The notes under the pieces were generated by a model that did no database searches, was not told where the DNA came from, and worked only from the letters and a program-made list of their open reading frames with translations. Below, one piece after another: positions 18,510 through 27,077 of a stretch of DNA of 64,000 nucleotides. The translations under genes and the position numbers were made by a program. Source of the stretch: Victivallis vadensis (GTDB lineage: Bacteria; Verrucomicrobiota; Lentisphaeria; Victivallales; Victivallaceae); NCBI RefSeq assembly GCF_003096415.1, contig NZ_QEKH01000003.1, positions 62,001 through 126,000 of the forward strand, given 5' to 3'. Numbering within the stretch: position 1 is the stretch's first letter; each line of letters begins with the position of its first letter.

Positions 18510-19889
18510 ATGCGGAAGTTTACGGCGCGGTCAAGAAAGAATCGTTTCCAAATGTTGAATGCTGCAAAAGAGTTTTTGAAACGCGCGTTTCATCATGACG
18601 GCGTGCGCCGCTACGGGGCGAACACTTTATGGTTGATGGCGGAGAAGGTCATAAGGCTGGCCGTCGGTTTTTCCGTAGGAGTCTATGTCGCGCGCAGCCT
18701 GGGGCCGACGCAGTATGGGCTGCTGAATTATGCGATCAGTTATGTCGCGATTTTTTCCGTGATTTCCACGCTCGGCCTCGATCAGATCGTCCTCCGGGAA
18801 CTGGTCAGGCATCCCGAACAGTCTGACCGGCTTCTGGGGACAACCTTTGGATTGCGTCTGGCCGGGACCGGCATTATGCTGACGCTGCTGGCATTCTCCC
18901 TGTTTTTTCATCCCGCCGGAGGAGGGCTGATTGCGATTATCGGCGCCGGATACTGCTGTTCCGCTTTTCAGGTAATTGAATTTTACTTTCAGTCGAAGGT
19001 GCGGAGCAAGTATATCGCCCTCTCCCAGATCATCGCCCTGCTGGTGGTTTCCGGTTGTAAAATCTGGGCGGCCGGGCAGGGGGCAGCCTTGTACTGGTTC
19101 GCCGGGATCGAAGCATTCTATATGGTTCTGATGTTTCTCATCTATCTTGTCTTTTTCCAATCGCGGGAGGGGGATTGCCGCAACTGGCGGTTTGACTCTC
19201 GCATTGCACGCGCCATTCTGACCGACTCCTGGCCGTATTTGCTCACTTCGATCGCAGGCATGGGATATTTGCGGATCGATCAATTGATGCTGAGATATAT
19301 GCAGGGAGATGCGGCGGTTGGCTGTTACTCCGTGGCGATGCGGCTGGTGGAGCTGCTCTATGTGATTCCGACCATTCTGGGAAATTCATTTCTGCCGGCG
19401 GTCATTCAGGCGGTCGGCTGTTCCAGAGAAACCTATCGCGTGCGGCTGTTGGGATTTCTTTCACTGATGTTTTATGTCGGCCTGACGCTTTCCGTTCTGC
19501 CGATGCTGGCGGCCGGACTGATCACGGTGGTTTACGGGGCGGCTTACGCTCCGGCAGTACCGGTGTTCCTGATCGGTCTATGGCGCGTGTTGTTCTGCTC
19601 CATGGGGGTTGCGTCGGGCGGTTATCTGCTCAATCAGAATCTGCAGCGTTATTCAATGCTTTTCGCCTGGATCGGGTTTGCTTTTAATATTGGAATGAAT
19701 TATATTCTGATCTCGCGGTTGGGAGAGGTGGGCGCCGCCGTTGCTGCGGTATTGTCCGGTGGGGTGATTGTTTATGGACTGCCATGCTGTTTTACACCGA
19801 CCCGTGGATTATTCCGGCTTTTGGTTCGGGCGCTGAATCCACTGTGGATCAGACGCGGGTGGAAAGAAATAAACCGGAGAGAAATATGA
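18510..19889 (+). CDS. Polysaccharide flippase (Wzx-like, MATE/MVF superfamily)
   Basis: A 459-residue integral membrane protein with about twelve to fourteen hydrophobic segments. The N-terminal region RRYGANTLWLMAEKVIRLAVGFSVGVYVARSLGPTQYG is the hallmark of the polysaccharide biosynthesis/oligosaccharide flippase family. It would move lipid-linked repeat units across the inner membrane. GGGAGGAG lies nine bases ahead of the ATG. Its last codons overlap the start of the next gene by 4 bp (ATGA), and it heads the first block of a surface polysaccharide locus. A weak promoter (TTGAAC at 18422, TTTAAG at 18445) is possible. No Wzy polymerase was seen beside it. Confidence 0.9.
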   Translation: MRKFTARSRKNRFQMLNAAKEFLKRAFHHDGVRRYGANTLWLMAEKVIRLAVGFSVGVYVARSLGPTQYGLLNYAISYVAIFSVISTLGLDQIVLRELVRHPEQSDRLLGTTFGLRLAGTGIMLTLLAFSLFFHPAGGGLIAIIGAGYCCSAFQVIEFYFQSKVRSKYIALSQIIALLVVSGCKIWAAGQGAALYWFAGIEAFYMVLMFLIYLVFFQSREGDCRNWRFDSRIARAILTDSWPYLLTSIAGMGYLRIDQLMLRYMQGDAAVGCYSVAMRLVELLYVIPTILGNSFLPAVIQAVGCSRETYRVRLLGFLSLMFYVGLTLSVLPMLAAGLITVVYGAAYAPAVPVFLIGLWRVLFCSMGVASGGYLLNQNLQRYSMLFAWIGFAFNIGMNYILISRLGEVGAAVAAVLSGGVIVYGLPCCFTPTRGLFRLLVRALNPLWIRRGWKEINRREI

Positions 19890-20515
19890 ATAGTTGGCTG
19901 AAACGGTTCTGTTATAATCGATTTCGCGGAATGTGGGCCCAGGGAAAAGATGGATATTTGCACGATACCGGCTGGTTTCGGAGCTTTCAGGAACGGCAGG
20001 CTGTTGATCTATCCGGTCAACCAGTGCCATGGCTGGGCTATCCGTTTGTCGAATTTCTCTCCAAACGCTTGTCGCCGGCAATGCAGATGTTTGAATTTGG
20101 GTGCGGAAATGGAACGCTTTATTGGGCTGGACGTGTCGGGAATATTGTAAGTTGCGAGCACAATCGTGCTTGGTTCGATAAAATTTCTCCGCGTTTGCCT
20201 GATAACGCGCAGGTAATATGGGCTCCGGATGGGCCGGAATATGAAGCGACCATTTTAAATACCGGGAAGCGTTATCATTTGGTTTTGGTTGACGGTATCC
20301 GTCGCGAAGAAGCTGCGGCAACGGCACTGGAAGCACTGACTTCAGACGGGGTTATGATTCTTGATGACAGTTTTCGCAGTGAATATCGACCGATTTTCGA
20401 GCGAATGCAATTTGCCGGATTCCGAAAACTTGAAATCAGCGGGGCTGCGCCTATTCACAATAATTATGATGAAACTACCGTTTTCTATCGGGATGGCAAC
20501 TGTTTGGGAATTTGA
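19886..20515 (+). CDS. SAM-dependent methyltransferase, class I-like
   Basis: The open frame extends upstream within the flippase gene, but the ATG at 19886 overlaps the flippase stop (ATGA) and has GGAGAG six bases before it, so the protein is 209 residues. Motif I FEFGCGNGTLYWA followed by VSCEHNRAWFDKI (acidic residue binding the ribose) and YHLVLVDGI and MILDDSFR complete a Rossmann methyltransferase pattern. Position inside the polysaccharide locus suggests modification of a sugar or of a glycan end, though the acceptor is unknown. Its base composition is visibly more A/T-rich than the flanking flippase gene, a sign of separate acquisition. Confidence 0.75.
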   Translation: MNSWLKRFCYNRFRGMWAQGKDGYLHDTGWFRSFQERQAVDLSGQPVPWLGYPFVEFLSKRLSPAMQMFEFGCGNGTLYWAGRVGNIVSCEHNRAWFDKISPRLPDNAQVIWAPDGPEYEATILNTGKRYHLVLVDGIRREEAAATALEALTSDGVMILDDSFRSEYRPIFERMQFAGFRKLEISGAAPIHNNYDETTVFYRDGNCLGI

Positions 20516-20524
20516 AACTGCATT

Positions 20525-21715
20525 ATGAGAATCGTAATTTTGAACCGTTGGTTTTCCGAGAGAATGGGATATGCAGATGCGTCATTGGCACATGAATATT
20601 CAATGGCCGGGCATGAGGTCTTTCTGGTAACTTCCAATGCGCAGCCGTATTTTGACAGCCCGGACTATTGTGATATTTACGAAAAGTTCAATGGGCCGCC
20701 ATTGACGGAATGCTGCTGGAAGCCACACGATAATTATACCCTGATCCGGCTGCCGATCTGTGCATGGCCCTACAAGTACAGTTTTCGCAATCTATCTGCC
20801 ACATTGAAGAAGATCAAGCCGGATATTGTACAGACTTTTGACCTGCTTGCCCCTTATAATATCCAGGCGGCGCTTTTCTGCAAATTTCACAAGGCGTGTT
20901 TTTTCAGTGGAAATCATGTGGTCAATTCGGTATTTTCTCCTGCACGAGGCGGGATGAGCTTGCTGCGCAGGATCAAATGGAATTATTGGATGCCATGGAT
21001 CGGCGGTATTTTCTACCGCAATTTCTGTGAAAAAAACTATGCCGCCACAATTGATGGTTTTGAAATCAACCGACGCTTTTTCGGAGTGCCGGATACCTGC
21101 AATGTATTGTGTGAATTGGGGGTCGACACCCGTTTGTTTTACCCGGATCCGGTTGCGGGTGCCGCCAAACGGCGGGAGTTGGGGGTGACGGACTCGGAAT
21201 TGCTGGTTCTTTACTCCGGGCGCTTCAATGAAGGAAAGAATCCGTTCGTATTGGCTGAAGCGGTGCGGATTGCCCGTCAGCGCGGTGTGAATTGCCGGGG
21301 ATTCTTTATCGGCAATGGCTCGGAAGAGGCAATCCGGCATTTGGCCGGAGTCGAGGGGTGTACGGTATTGCCGTTTGTGGAAAGTTCCAAGCTGCCGGAT
21401 TTTTACCGCGCTGCCGATATTGCCGTCTGGCCCCGGCAGGAGTCCACAAGCATGTTGGATGCCGCCGCCACCGGAACGCCGATTGTGGTCAGCGATCGGG
21501 TGCTGGCGCATGAGCGGTATGAGGGGAACGGATTGACCTATCGCGAAAACGATCCGGTCAGTCTGGCGGAGGCCCTGCAGACTTTGGCCGATCCGGAGCT
21601 GCGCCGCACATTGGGCGAACACGGCACGGAAAAGATGCTTACCCGGTTCAGTTGGAAAGCGATTGCGATGCGGCGGCTTCAGGACTATGGCGAAAGCCTG
21701 GCGCGGCGGCGGTGA
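20525..21715 (+). CDS. Glycosyltransferase family 4
   Basis: A 396-residue GT-B enzyme. The N-domain opens MRIVILNRWFSERMGYADASLAHEYSMAGHEVFLVT; the C-domain has LYSGRFNEGKNPFVLAEA (donor site loop) and ADIAVWPRQESTSMLDAAATGTPIVVSD, the position of the EX7E-type donor motif, here modified. It would transfer a hexose from an NDP-sugar during assembly of a surface glycan. It starts 9 bp after the methyltransferase and ends only 3 bp from the convergent end of the 2-epimerase gene, so there is no space for a separate terminator. Confidence 0.88.
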   Translation: MRIVILNRWFSERMGYADASLAHEYSMAGHEVFLVTSNAQPYFDSPDYCDIYEKFNGPPLTECCWKPHDNYTLIRLPICAWPYKYSFRNLSATLKKIKPDIVQTFDLLAPYNIQAALFCKFHKACFFSGNHVVNSVFSPARGGMSLLRRIKWNYWMPWIGGIFYRNFCEKNYAATIDGFEINRRFFGVPDTCNVLCELGVDTRLFYPDPVAGAAKRRELGVTDSELLVLYSGRFNEGKNPFVLAEAVRIARQRGVNCRGFFIGNGSEEAIRHLAGVEGCTVLPFVESSKLPDFYRAADIAVWPRQESTSMLDAAATGTPIVVSDRVLAHERYEGNGLTYRENDPVSLAEALQTLADPELRRTLGEHGTEKMLTRFSWKAIAMRRLQDYGESLARRR

Positions 21716-21718
21716 GAA

Positions 21719-22834
21719 TCAGTTCGTGCCGCCGAAATGTTCAAGAATCGCGGTCACTGTTTTTTCCGCAGCGTCCCCGGTTCCGTAGGCCTGCAATGGA
21801 GTCGCCGGTGACTTCGCTTCACGGACTGCCGAGAGAATGGCGGCGGTGTCGGCGCCGGTCAGATGGTTCCAGCCGCTCACGACAGTTTCATCCCACTCTG
21901 TTTCGTTCCGCAAAGTAATGCAGGGCACGCAATGAAACGCCGCCTCTTTCTGAATACCGCCGGAATCGGTCAGAATACATGAAGCATGTTTCTCAAGTTT
22001 GACCATATCCAGAAAAGAGAGTGGCTCCGACAGCAGCAATCCGGGGGTTTTCCGCAACTGCGAAGCGATTCCGGCATTTTCCAGCCGGATGCGGGTACGC
22101 GGGTGCAACGGGAGAATCAGCGGAAATTCCGGCGACGCCAACTCCTGCAGCGCGGTAAAAATGGCGGCCAGACGCAATGGATCGTCTGTGTTTTCCGCCC
22201 GATGAACCGTGGCCAGCCGGAAATTGCCGGAACGCAGATTGAACCGCCCAAGTACTCCGGAATACTGTTCAGCCAATCCTCCGAAGCACAATGCGGCATC
22301 GTACATCACATCGCCGACCTCACATGCCCGGTCGGCCAGACCTTCCCGCTGAAGATTCAACAGGGCGGAGCGGGTCGGGTAAAGCAGCAGACTGGAGGCA
22401 TGGTCGGTCAGAATCCGGTTCAACTCTTCCGGCATCGCCTGATTGAAACTGCGCAGCCCCGCTTCCACATGGATGACGGGGATATGCAACTTGGCGGCCG
22501 CCAGCGCTCCGGCCAGAGTCGAGTTGGTATCGCCATAAACCAGCAGTGCGTCCGGAAGTTCGCTCAACAGGATTTTTTCGATCTCGATCAACATGGTGCC
22601 GGTCATTTCAGCGTGGGTCATACCGCCGCAATTCAGCCGGAATGACGGTTCTGGAATCTCAAGCTGACGGAAAAAGATTTCGCTCATATCGGGATCGTAA
22701 TGCTGACCGGTATGGAGAATCTGCTCCGTAATCAGCGTACTCCCGGACATGGCGTTGCGACGCAGAATCGCCCGGCTGACCATGGCGGCCTTGATGAACT
22801 GGGGACGGGCCCCGACGATCGTCAGAAGTTTCAT
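21719..22834 (-). CDS. wecB: UDP-N-acetylglucosamine 2-epimerase (non-hydrolysing)
   Basis: 371 residues starting MKLLTIVGARPQFIKAAMVSRAI, with GQHYDPDMSEIFF, VYGDTNSTLAGALAAAKLHIPVIHVEAGLRSFNQAMPEELNR and LTDSGGIQKEA, all diagnostic of the WecB/WbpI epimerases. It converts UDP-GlcNAc (or a 2,3-diacetamido derivative) to the manno form. Start overlaps the end of the acetyltransferase gene by 4 bp. With the dehydrogenase and acetyltransferase upstream it resembles the Wbp/Wlb route to UDP-2,3-diacetamido-mannuronate, in which the epimerase acts last. The required UDP-GlcNAc 6-dehydrogenase is not in the window, so the simpler ManNAc role is also possible. Confidence 0.93.
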   Translation of the reverse strand: MKLLTIVGARPQFIKAAMVSRAILRRNAMSGSTLITEQILHTGQHYDPDMSEIFFRQLEIPEPSFRLNCGGMTHAEMTGTMLIEIEKILLSELPDALLVYGDTNSTLAGALAAAKLHIPVIHVEAGLRSFNQAMPEELNRILTDHASSLLLYPTRSALLNLQREGLADRACEVGDVMYDAALCFGGLAEQYSGVLGRFNLRSGNFRLATVHRAENTDDPLRLAAIFTALQELASPEFPLILPLHPRTRIRLENAGIASQLRKTPGLLLSEPLSFLDMVKLEKHASCILTDSGGIQKEAAFHCVPCITLRNETEWDETVVSGWNHLTGADTAAILSAVREAKSPATPLQAYGTGDAAEKTVTAILEHFGGTN

Positions 22835-23484
22835 GGCCTGTGCTCCCGGCGGAAATGGCGATAGCTGTATTCCGCATTGCCCAATTCCGCAGGAAGCGGC
22901 GCTTCCTCATCCAGATCAAGGCAGCGGCAATGCCCATCGATGACCCGATAACGCAAACCGCTTTCCGGACAGGTCATCAACCCGGAACTGTCCGGCTCCA
23001 TGCGATGTCCATGACGGCTCATCCAGCCCGAAAAACGGGCGGGGCATCCGGCGACCAGCGCATAATCCGGCACATCCCGTGTAACGGTGCTTCCGGCTGC
23101 AATGAAGGCATAACGGCCGATCGTAACACCGCAGACGATCGTGGCATTGGCTCCGACTGTGGCGCCGCGGCGGAGAAGAATGGATTCATAAAGGGCGTGG
23201 CGGTTGATCTGTGAACGCGGGTTCGTCACGTTGGTCAGGACGGCTGAGGGGCCGAGAAACACATCGTCTTCAACAATGGTTCCGGCATAGATCGATACAT
23301 TGTTCTGCACTTTGACGTGATCGCCGAGCCGGACGTTGTCAGCAATGAAAGTGTTCTGCCCCAGAATGCAATCTTTCCCGATTTCTGCTCCGGAGCAGAC
23401 GTGGGCGAAGTGCCAGACCTTCGAGCCGGCGCCGATGCTGGCCCCCGGATCAATGACGGCGGTCGGATGTTGGTAAAAGTTCAT
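22831..23484 (-). CDS. Hexapeptide-repeat sugar N-acetyltransferase, WbpD/WlbB-like
   Basis: 217 residues forming a left-handed beta helix: HPTAVIDPGASIGAGSKVWHFAHVCSGAEIGKDCILGQNTFI, then VKVQNNVSIYAGTIVEDDVFLGPSAVLTNVTNPRS, the signature of acetyltransferases that act on the 3-amino group of UDP-2-acetamido-3-amino-2,3-dideoxyglucuronate. The ~45-residue tail contains CPESGLRYRVIDGHCRC, a possible small metal-binding knuckle. It lies between the dehydrogenase (12 bp gap) and the epimerase (4-bp overlap), which fits the Wbp/Wlb pathway order. It could instead acetylate a 3-amino-3,6-dideoxyhexose made by the ketoisomerase/aminotransferase pair at 25.5-27.1 kb. Confidence 0.87.
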   Translation of the reverse strand: MNFYQHPTAVIDPGASIGAGSKVWHFAHVCSGAEIGKDCILGQNTFIADNVRLGDHVKVQNNVSIYAGTIVEDDVFLGPSAVLTNVTNPRSQINRHALYESILLRRGATVGANATIVCGVTIGRYAFIAAGSTVTRDVPDYALVAGCPARFSGWMSRHGHRMEPDSSGLMTCPESGLRYRVIDGHCRCLDLDEEAPLPAELGNAEYSYRHFRREHRP

Positions 23485-23496
23485 GGCCTTTTCCTG

Positions 23497-24447
23497 TCAG
23501 TATGAGAGCATTTCCATCAGGCGAATACCGCTGAGCACGTCTTCACGGGAGGGAAACATCTCCCAGCGCTCTTCGGCAAGATAGCGGTAGAGCTGGTCAT
23601 GTCCCTTCCCGTAGATATGGTCCAGCGTAAAATCCATATCCGGCCGGGCAAGATCGCGGACGTTCCAGAAATCAATCCGGTTCAGATTGGTGCCGGAGAG
23701 GCGGATCGTCCCGTTTTCTGCGATCAGGGTGAACTCGGTCTGATAGTTTTTCTCGAAAACATCCACGGTTGCATTCAGCGAGCCGACAATGCCGTTCCGG
23801 AAGCGCATCGTTGCAGAAACCGCGTCGAACACTTCCAGATTGCGCCGGCAGCCGCCTATCCCCTTGCTTTCGGCAATCTCTCCGAAGAGGTAATGCAGCA
23901 GGTCAACGTAATGGCTGGCCTGAGTATAGAGTACGCCGCCGTCGAATTCGCGCGTGCCATGCCAGTCGATGGAGAAATAGTCGTTATCTCTGTTCCACAA
24001 CACATTGCAGATAAACTGGTAAAGTTTTCCGAGCCGGCCGCTGTCGACCAGCTCTTTCAGCAGGATAACCAATGGATTGTAACGATTCTGGTAGATCGGC
24101 AGCAGCCGTTTCCCGGTCCGGTCGATCCGGCTGAACAGGTGGTACGCCTCCCGCATCGTCAGTGAAATCGGCTTTTCGCAGAGAATGCCGCCGACTCCGG
24201 TAGATTCGGCAATGGCGGCAGCGTGTTCCGGATGATTGCCCGAAGGAGTCAGTACGGCGGCGAAATCCACAGGAGGCAGTTTGCGGAAATCCGTAGTCCA
24301 GGGCACGGAAAGCTCCTCCGCGCATTTTCTGGCACGTTCCGGAAGGATATCGCAAACGGCTGCGATCTCGACTCCTTCTGTTGCCTGAATGGCTTCGATA
24401 TGTCGGCGTGAGATGCGTCCGCATCCCACCAGTGCTATGGTTTTCAT
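23497..24447 (-). CDS. Gfo/Idh/MocA sugar dehydrogenase, WbpB/WlbA-like
   Basis: 316 residues. The N-terminal NAD(P)-binding Rossmann fold opens MKTIALVGCGRISRRHIEAIQ (GxGxxx variant with R), followed by the conserved EKPISLT motif and a C-terminal alpha/beta domain with YQNRYNPLV and GGVLYTQASHYVDLLHYLFG, which match the WlbA/WbpB group that oxidises C3 of UDP-N-acetylglucosaminuronate before amination. It is the first gene of the minus-strand block and has a good promoter 100 bp upstream. Expected partners are the aminotransferase at 25977 and the acetyltransferase immediately downstream. Confidence 0.87.
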   Translation of the reverse strand: MKTIALVGCGRISRRHIEAIQATEGVEIAAVCDILPERARKCAEELSVPWTTDFRKLPPVDFAAVLTPSGNHPEHAAAIAESTGVGGILCEKPISLTMREAYHLFSRIDRTGKRLLPIYQNRYNPLVILLKELVDSGRLGKLYQFICNVLWNRDNDYFSIDWHGTREFDGGVLYTQASHYVDLLHYLFGEIAESKGIGGCRRNLEVFDAVSATMRFRNGIVGSLNATVDVFEKNYQTEFTLIAENGTIRLSGTNLNRIDFWNVRDLARPDMDFTLDHIYGKGHDQLYRYLAEERWEMFPSREDVLSGIRLMEMLSY

Positions 24448-24548
24448 CAGAATTCTCCTTATGCTCCGTCGGATCCCGGAGGCCTTTCGGGGCCGCCGCG
24501 CATTTCATCCTGTCAGCGCCCCGCCGGCTGAATTATTTTTTATTTGGA

Positions 24549-24577
24549 AATATATGCTGTTTGTAGTAAAATTACAA
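24549..24577 (-). promoter_or_regulatory. Sigma-70 promoter for the dehydrogenase-acetyltransferase-epimerase operon
   Basis: On the minus strand TTGTAA (24577-24572), 17-bp spacer, TATATT (24554-24549), in an A/T-rich 240-bp divergent interval. Confidence 0.6.
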
Positions 24578-24598
24578 GCCTTTGACCGGATGGCTACA

Positions 24599-24626
24599 TT
24601 GATTTTTGTTTGACAGATAGTATTGT
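24599..24626 (+). promoter_or_regulatory. Candidate promoter for the plus-strand glycan block
   Basis: TTGATT (24599-24604), 16-bp spacer, TATTGT (24621-24626). A perfect TTGACA also occurs at 24610 but has no convincing -10 at the right distance. Confidence 0.35.
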
Positions 24627-24688
24627 ATTAGGAAAACAGGAAAAACACACCGGGATAACAACATGAAAAATATCTCGCTTGATGAAAG

Positions 24689-25531
24689 ATGGAAACGGTG
24701 AAAAGAATATTCCGGGAATATGTGCCGCCAGTTCTGTTGCGCTGGTGGCGGGAGCGCAACGGAGTACGGTATGCGGGGAATTTCCCCGACTGGAAAAGTG
24801 CGGAGCAAATGGGTTCCGGCTATCAGGCTGCCGACATTCTGGAAAAAGTTGCCGATGCCACCCGGCAAGTGCTTGCCGGCAACGCTGTTTTTGAACGGGA
24901 TTCCCGGCTGTTTTTTCAGGAGGAACCCAATTATCCGCTGGCGGCGTGTCTGCTGCTGGCCGCCGCCAGGGAAGAAGGTAAACTGCGGGTGGTGGACTTC
25001 GGCGGTTCTCTCGGCAGTGTTTTCTTTCAGAACCGCTGCATGCTCGCGGAATTGAAAGAGCTTGTCTGGAATATTGTGGAACAGCCTCATTTTGTGGACT
25101 GCGGCAAGCGGTTGCCTATGCCGGAATGTATTCGTTTCCACCGGGATTTCCGGACGGCCTTGTCGGAATGCAGGCCGAATGTGATTCTCTTTTCCAGTGT
25201 CTTGCAATATCTGCCGGATTATCACGAAATATTACAGCAGGCGATTGCGTCGCAGGCCGCCTGGTTGCTGATTGATCGCACGCCGTTGATTTCCGGCTCG
25301 GATCGCTGCCGAATCGCGTTGCAGACCGTTCCGGCAAGTCTTTATGCGGCACGGTATCCGGTTCATTTTATCGGAGAAAGGCGGCTTATGCGGGAATTGG
25401 AACCTGAATTTGAACTGGTAACCCGCTTTGAGAGTTATCCGTTCAGCATCCGGCTCCGGGGTGAGAAGGAGCCGATCCGTTATCACGGTTTCCTGTGGCA
25501 ACGCCGGAAACATGCCTGCCGAGGAGTATGA
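24689..25531 (+). CDS. Putative methyltransferase, TIGR04325 (LIC12133) family
   Basis: 280 residues. The segment LRVVDFGGSLGSVFFQNR is the SAM-binding motif I as it occurs in this family, which is usually found in surface polysaccharide loci. WNIVEQPHFVDCGKRL and NVILFSSVLQYLPDYHEIL are further family-typical blocks. The N-terminal start VKRIFREYVPP, with DWKSAEQMGSGYQA shortly after, also fits. It heads a four-gene run in which each junction overlaps or touches (next start at 25531). The methyl acceptor is unknown; a sugar hydroxyl or amino group is likely from context. Confidence 0.8.
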   Translation: METVKRIFREYVPPVLLRWWRERNGVRYAGNFPDWKSAEQMGSGYQAADILEKVADATRQVLAGNAVFERDSRLFFQEEPNYPLAACLLLAAAREEGKLRVVDFGGSLGSVFFQNRCMLAELKELVWNIVEQPHFVDCGKRLPMPECIRFHRDFRTALSECRPNVILFSSVLQYLPDYHEILQQAIASQAAWLLIDRTPLISGSDRCRIALQTVPASLYAARYPVHFIGERRLMRELEPEFELVTRFESYPFSIRLRGEKEPIRYHGFLWQRRKHACRGV

Positions 25532-25980
25532 TGGAGGAATCAGTGAAGAACTACCCGGAAATTATCGTGAAGCATTCCGGCTATCTGGAATTGCCCCGGA
25601 TCGTCGACGAGCGCGACGGGGCGTTGTGCATCGCCGAATTCGGGCGGCAGCTCCCGTTCGAGCCGCGCCGGCTCTATTATATCACCAATCTGGAAAGCGG
25701 TTCGAGTATCCGGGGAAAACACGCTCACCGCAAGCTGCGGCAGGTGATTTTCTGCCTGAGCGGCTGTTTTACCCTGTCGCTGGATGACGGGCGGAACAAA
25801 CAGGATATCCTGATGTGGCGCGACAATGTCGGAGTGATTCTCGGACCCGGATTGTGGCATACCATGCACAGTTTCTCCGGCGGTTGCGTATTGCTGGTAT
25901 TGGCGGATGACTATTATGATGAATCGGATTATATCCGTGATTATGACGGATTTCTGAAATGGGTCGGGGAGAGGAAATGA
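25531..25980 (+). CDS. WxcM-like cupin sugar 3,4-ketoisomerase (FdtA/QdtA-like)
   Basis: The open frame begins upstream at 25495, but GAGGAG sits best for the ATG at 25531, giving 149 residues. Blocks RRLYYITNLESGSSIRGKHAHRKLRQVIFCLSG and PGLWHTMHSFS are those of the single-domain cupin ketoisomerases; the two His of KHAHR are expected catalytic residues. These enzymes convert dTDP-4-keto-6-deoxyglucose to the 3-keto sugar, which a DegT-type aminotransferase then aminates. That partner is the very next gene (ATGA overlap), so the pair would make a 3-amino-3,6-dideoxyhexose for the surface glycan. Confidence 0.87.
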   Translation: MEESVKNYPEIIVKHSGYLELPRIVDERDGALCIAEFGRQLPFEPRRLYYITNLESGSSIRGKHAHRKLRQVIFCLSGCFTLSLDDGRNKQDILMWRDNVGVILGPGLWHTMHSFSGGCVLLVLADDYYDESDYIRDYDGFLKWVGERK

Positions 25981-27077
25981 AGATTCCGCAATGCGCTCCG
26001 GGAAGATTCTACGGCGCCCATTCCGCCGAGATGGAGGAGGCCATCCGGAAAGTATTCGCCGGAGGCTGGTATATTCTGGGGAACGAGGTGCGCGCCTTTG
26101 AAGAGGAGTTCGCCGCATGGTGCGGTTGTGCCGGTGCGGTCGGAGTCGCCAACGGAACCGATGCGCTGGAGCTGGCATTGCGGGCGTTGCGTCTGCCGGA
26201 AAAAAGCCGGGTGGCGGTTCCCGCGCTGACCGCGTCGGCGACCGGCATGGCGGTTCTGCGCGCCGGATTGACGCCGGTACTGGTTGATCTGGATCAATAT
26301 CGGACGATGTCGGTTGTTTCGCTGCGGGAGGCGTTCCGGTTTTTTGCGGATATCCGTGCGGTGGTGCCGGTTCATCTGTACGGCCAGATGGCGGCGCTCG
26401 ACGAAATCATTCCGGCTGCGGCGGAGTACGGTGCGGCTGTCGTGGAGGATTGCGCCCAGGCGCATGGAGCGCAATTGCACGGCAGGCGGGCGGGCGTTTT
26501 CGGTGTTTTCGGCTCCTTCAGCTTCTATCCGACTAAAAATCTGGGTGCGGTCGGGGACGGGGGATTGGTGACCTGTGCGGATGCTGCATGTTGCAGTGAA
26601 CTTGAGGCGCTCCGGCAGTACGGCTGGAGCGAACGGTTCGACAGCTCGGAATTCGGCCTGAACAGCCGCCTTGATGAATTGCAGGCCGCGATCCTGCGCG
26701 TGAAATTGCCGCATCTGGACAAGGACAATGAAAAGCGCCGGTTTCTGGCTGCCCGTTACACCGCCGGGCTGACCGGCCTGCCGCTGGAGCTGCCGCTGGA
26801 GCGGCCGCAAAGCCGGATGGTGTTTCATCAGTATGTGATCGGGTGCGAATGCCGTGAGGAATTGCGGAAGTTTCTGGCAGACCGGGGGATCGGTACGGCG
26901 GTCCACTATCCGAAGAGTCTGGCGGAACAGCAGGCGTTCGCCGCCGCCTCCCGCACAGAACTGCCGGAAACGGAGCGTCTGCTGCCGCGGATTCTGAGCT
27001 TGCCGATGTATCCGGAGCTGACGGAGGAGGAAGCGGATTTCGTGATTGAGGCGATCCGGGAGTTTTTCGGCGCATGA
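25977..27077 (+). CDS. DegT/DnrJ/EryC1 sugar aminotransferase
   Basis: Start ATG 25977 overlaps the ketoisomerase stop (ATGA) with GGGGAGAGG before it; 366 residues. Opening KIPQCAPGRFYGAHSAEMEEAIRKVFAGGWYILG and GVANGTDALELALRAL are standard for PLP-dependent nucleotide-sugar aminotransferases. The Schiff-base lysine is Lys187 in SFSFYPTKNLGAVGDGG; VVEDCAQAHGA holds the PLP-ring Asp. The direct upstream ketoisomerase points to a QdtB/FdtB-type 3-amination; the WlbA-like dehydrogenase on the other strand would need a similar enzyme (WbpE-like), and this is the only candidate in the window, so it may serve one or both pathways. Confidence 0.92.
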   Translation: MKIPQCAPGRFYGAHSAEMEEAIRKVFAGGWYILGNEVRAFEEEFAAWCGCAGAVGVANGTDALELALRALRLPEKSRVAVPALTASATGMAVLRAGLTPVLVDLDQYRTMSVVSLREAFRFFADIRAVVPVHLYGQMAALDEIIPAAAEYGAAVVEDCAQAHGAQLHGRRAGVFGVFGSFSFYPTKNLGAVGDGGLVTCADAACCSELEALRQYGWSERFDSSEFGLNSRLDELQAAILRVKLPHLDKDNEKRRFLAARYTAGLTGLPLELPLERPQSRMVFHQYVIGCECREELRKFLADRGIGTAVHYPKSLAEQQAFAAASRTELPETERLLPRILSLPMYPELTEEEADFVIEAIREFFGA

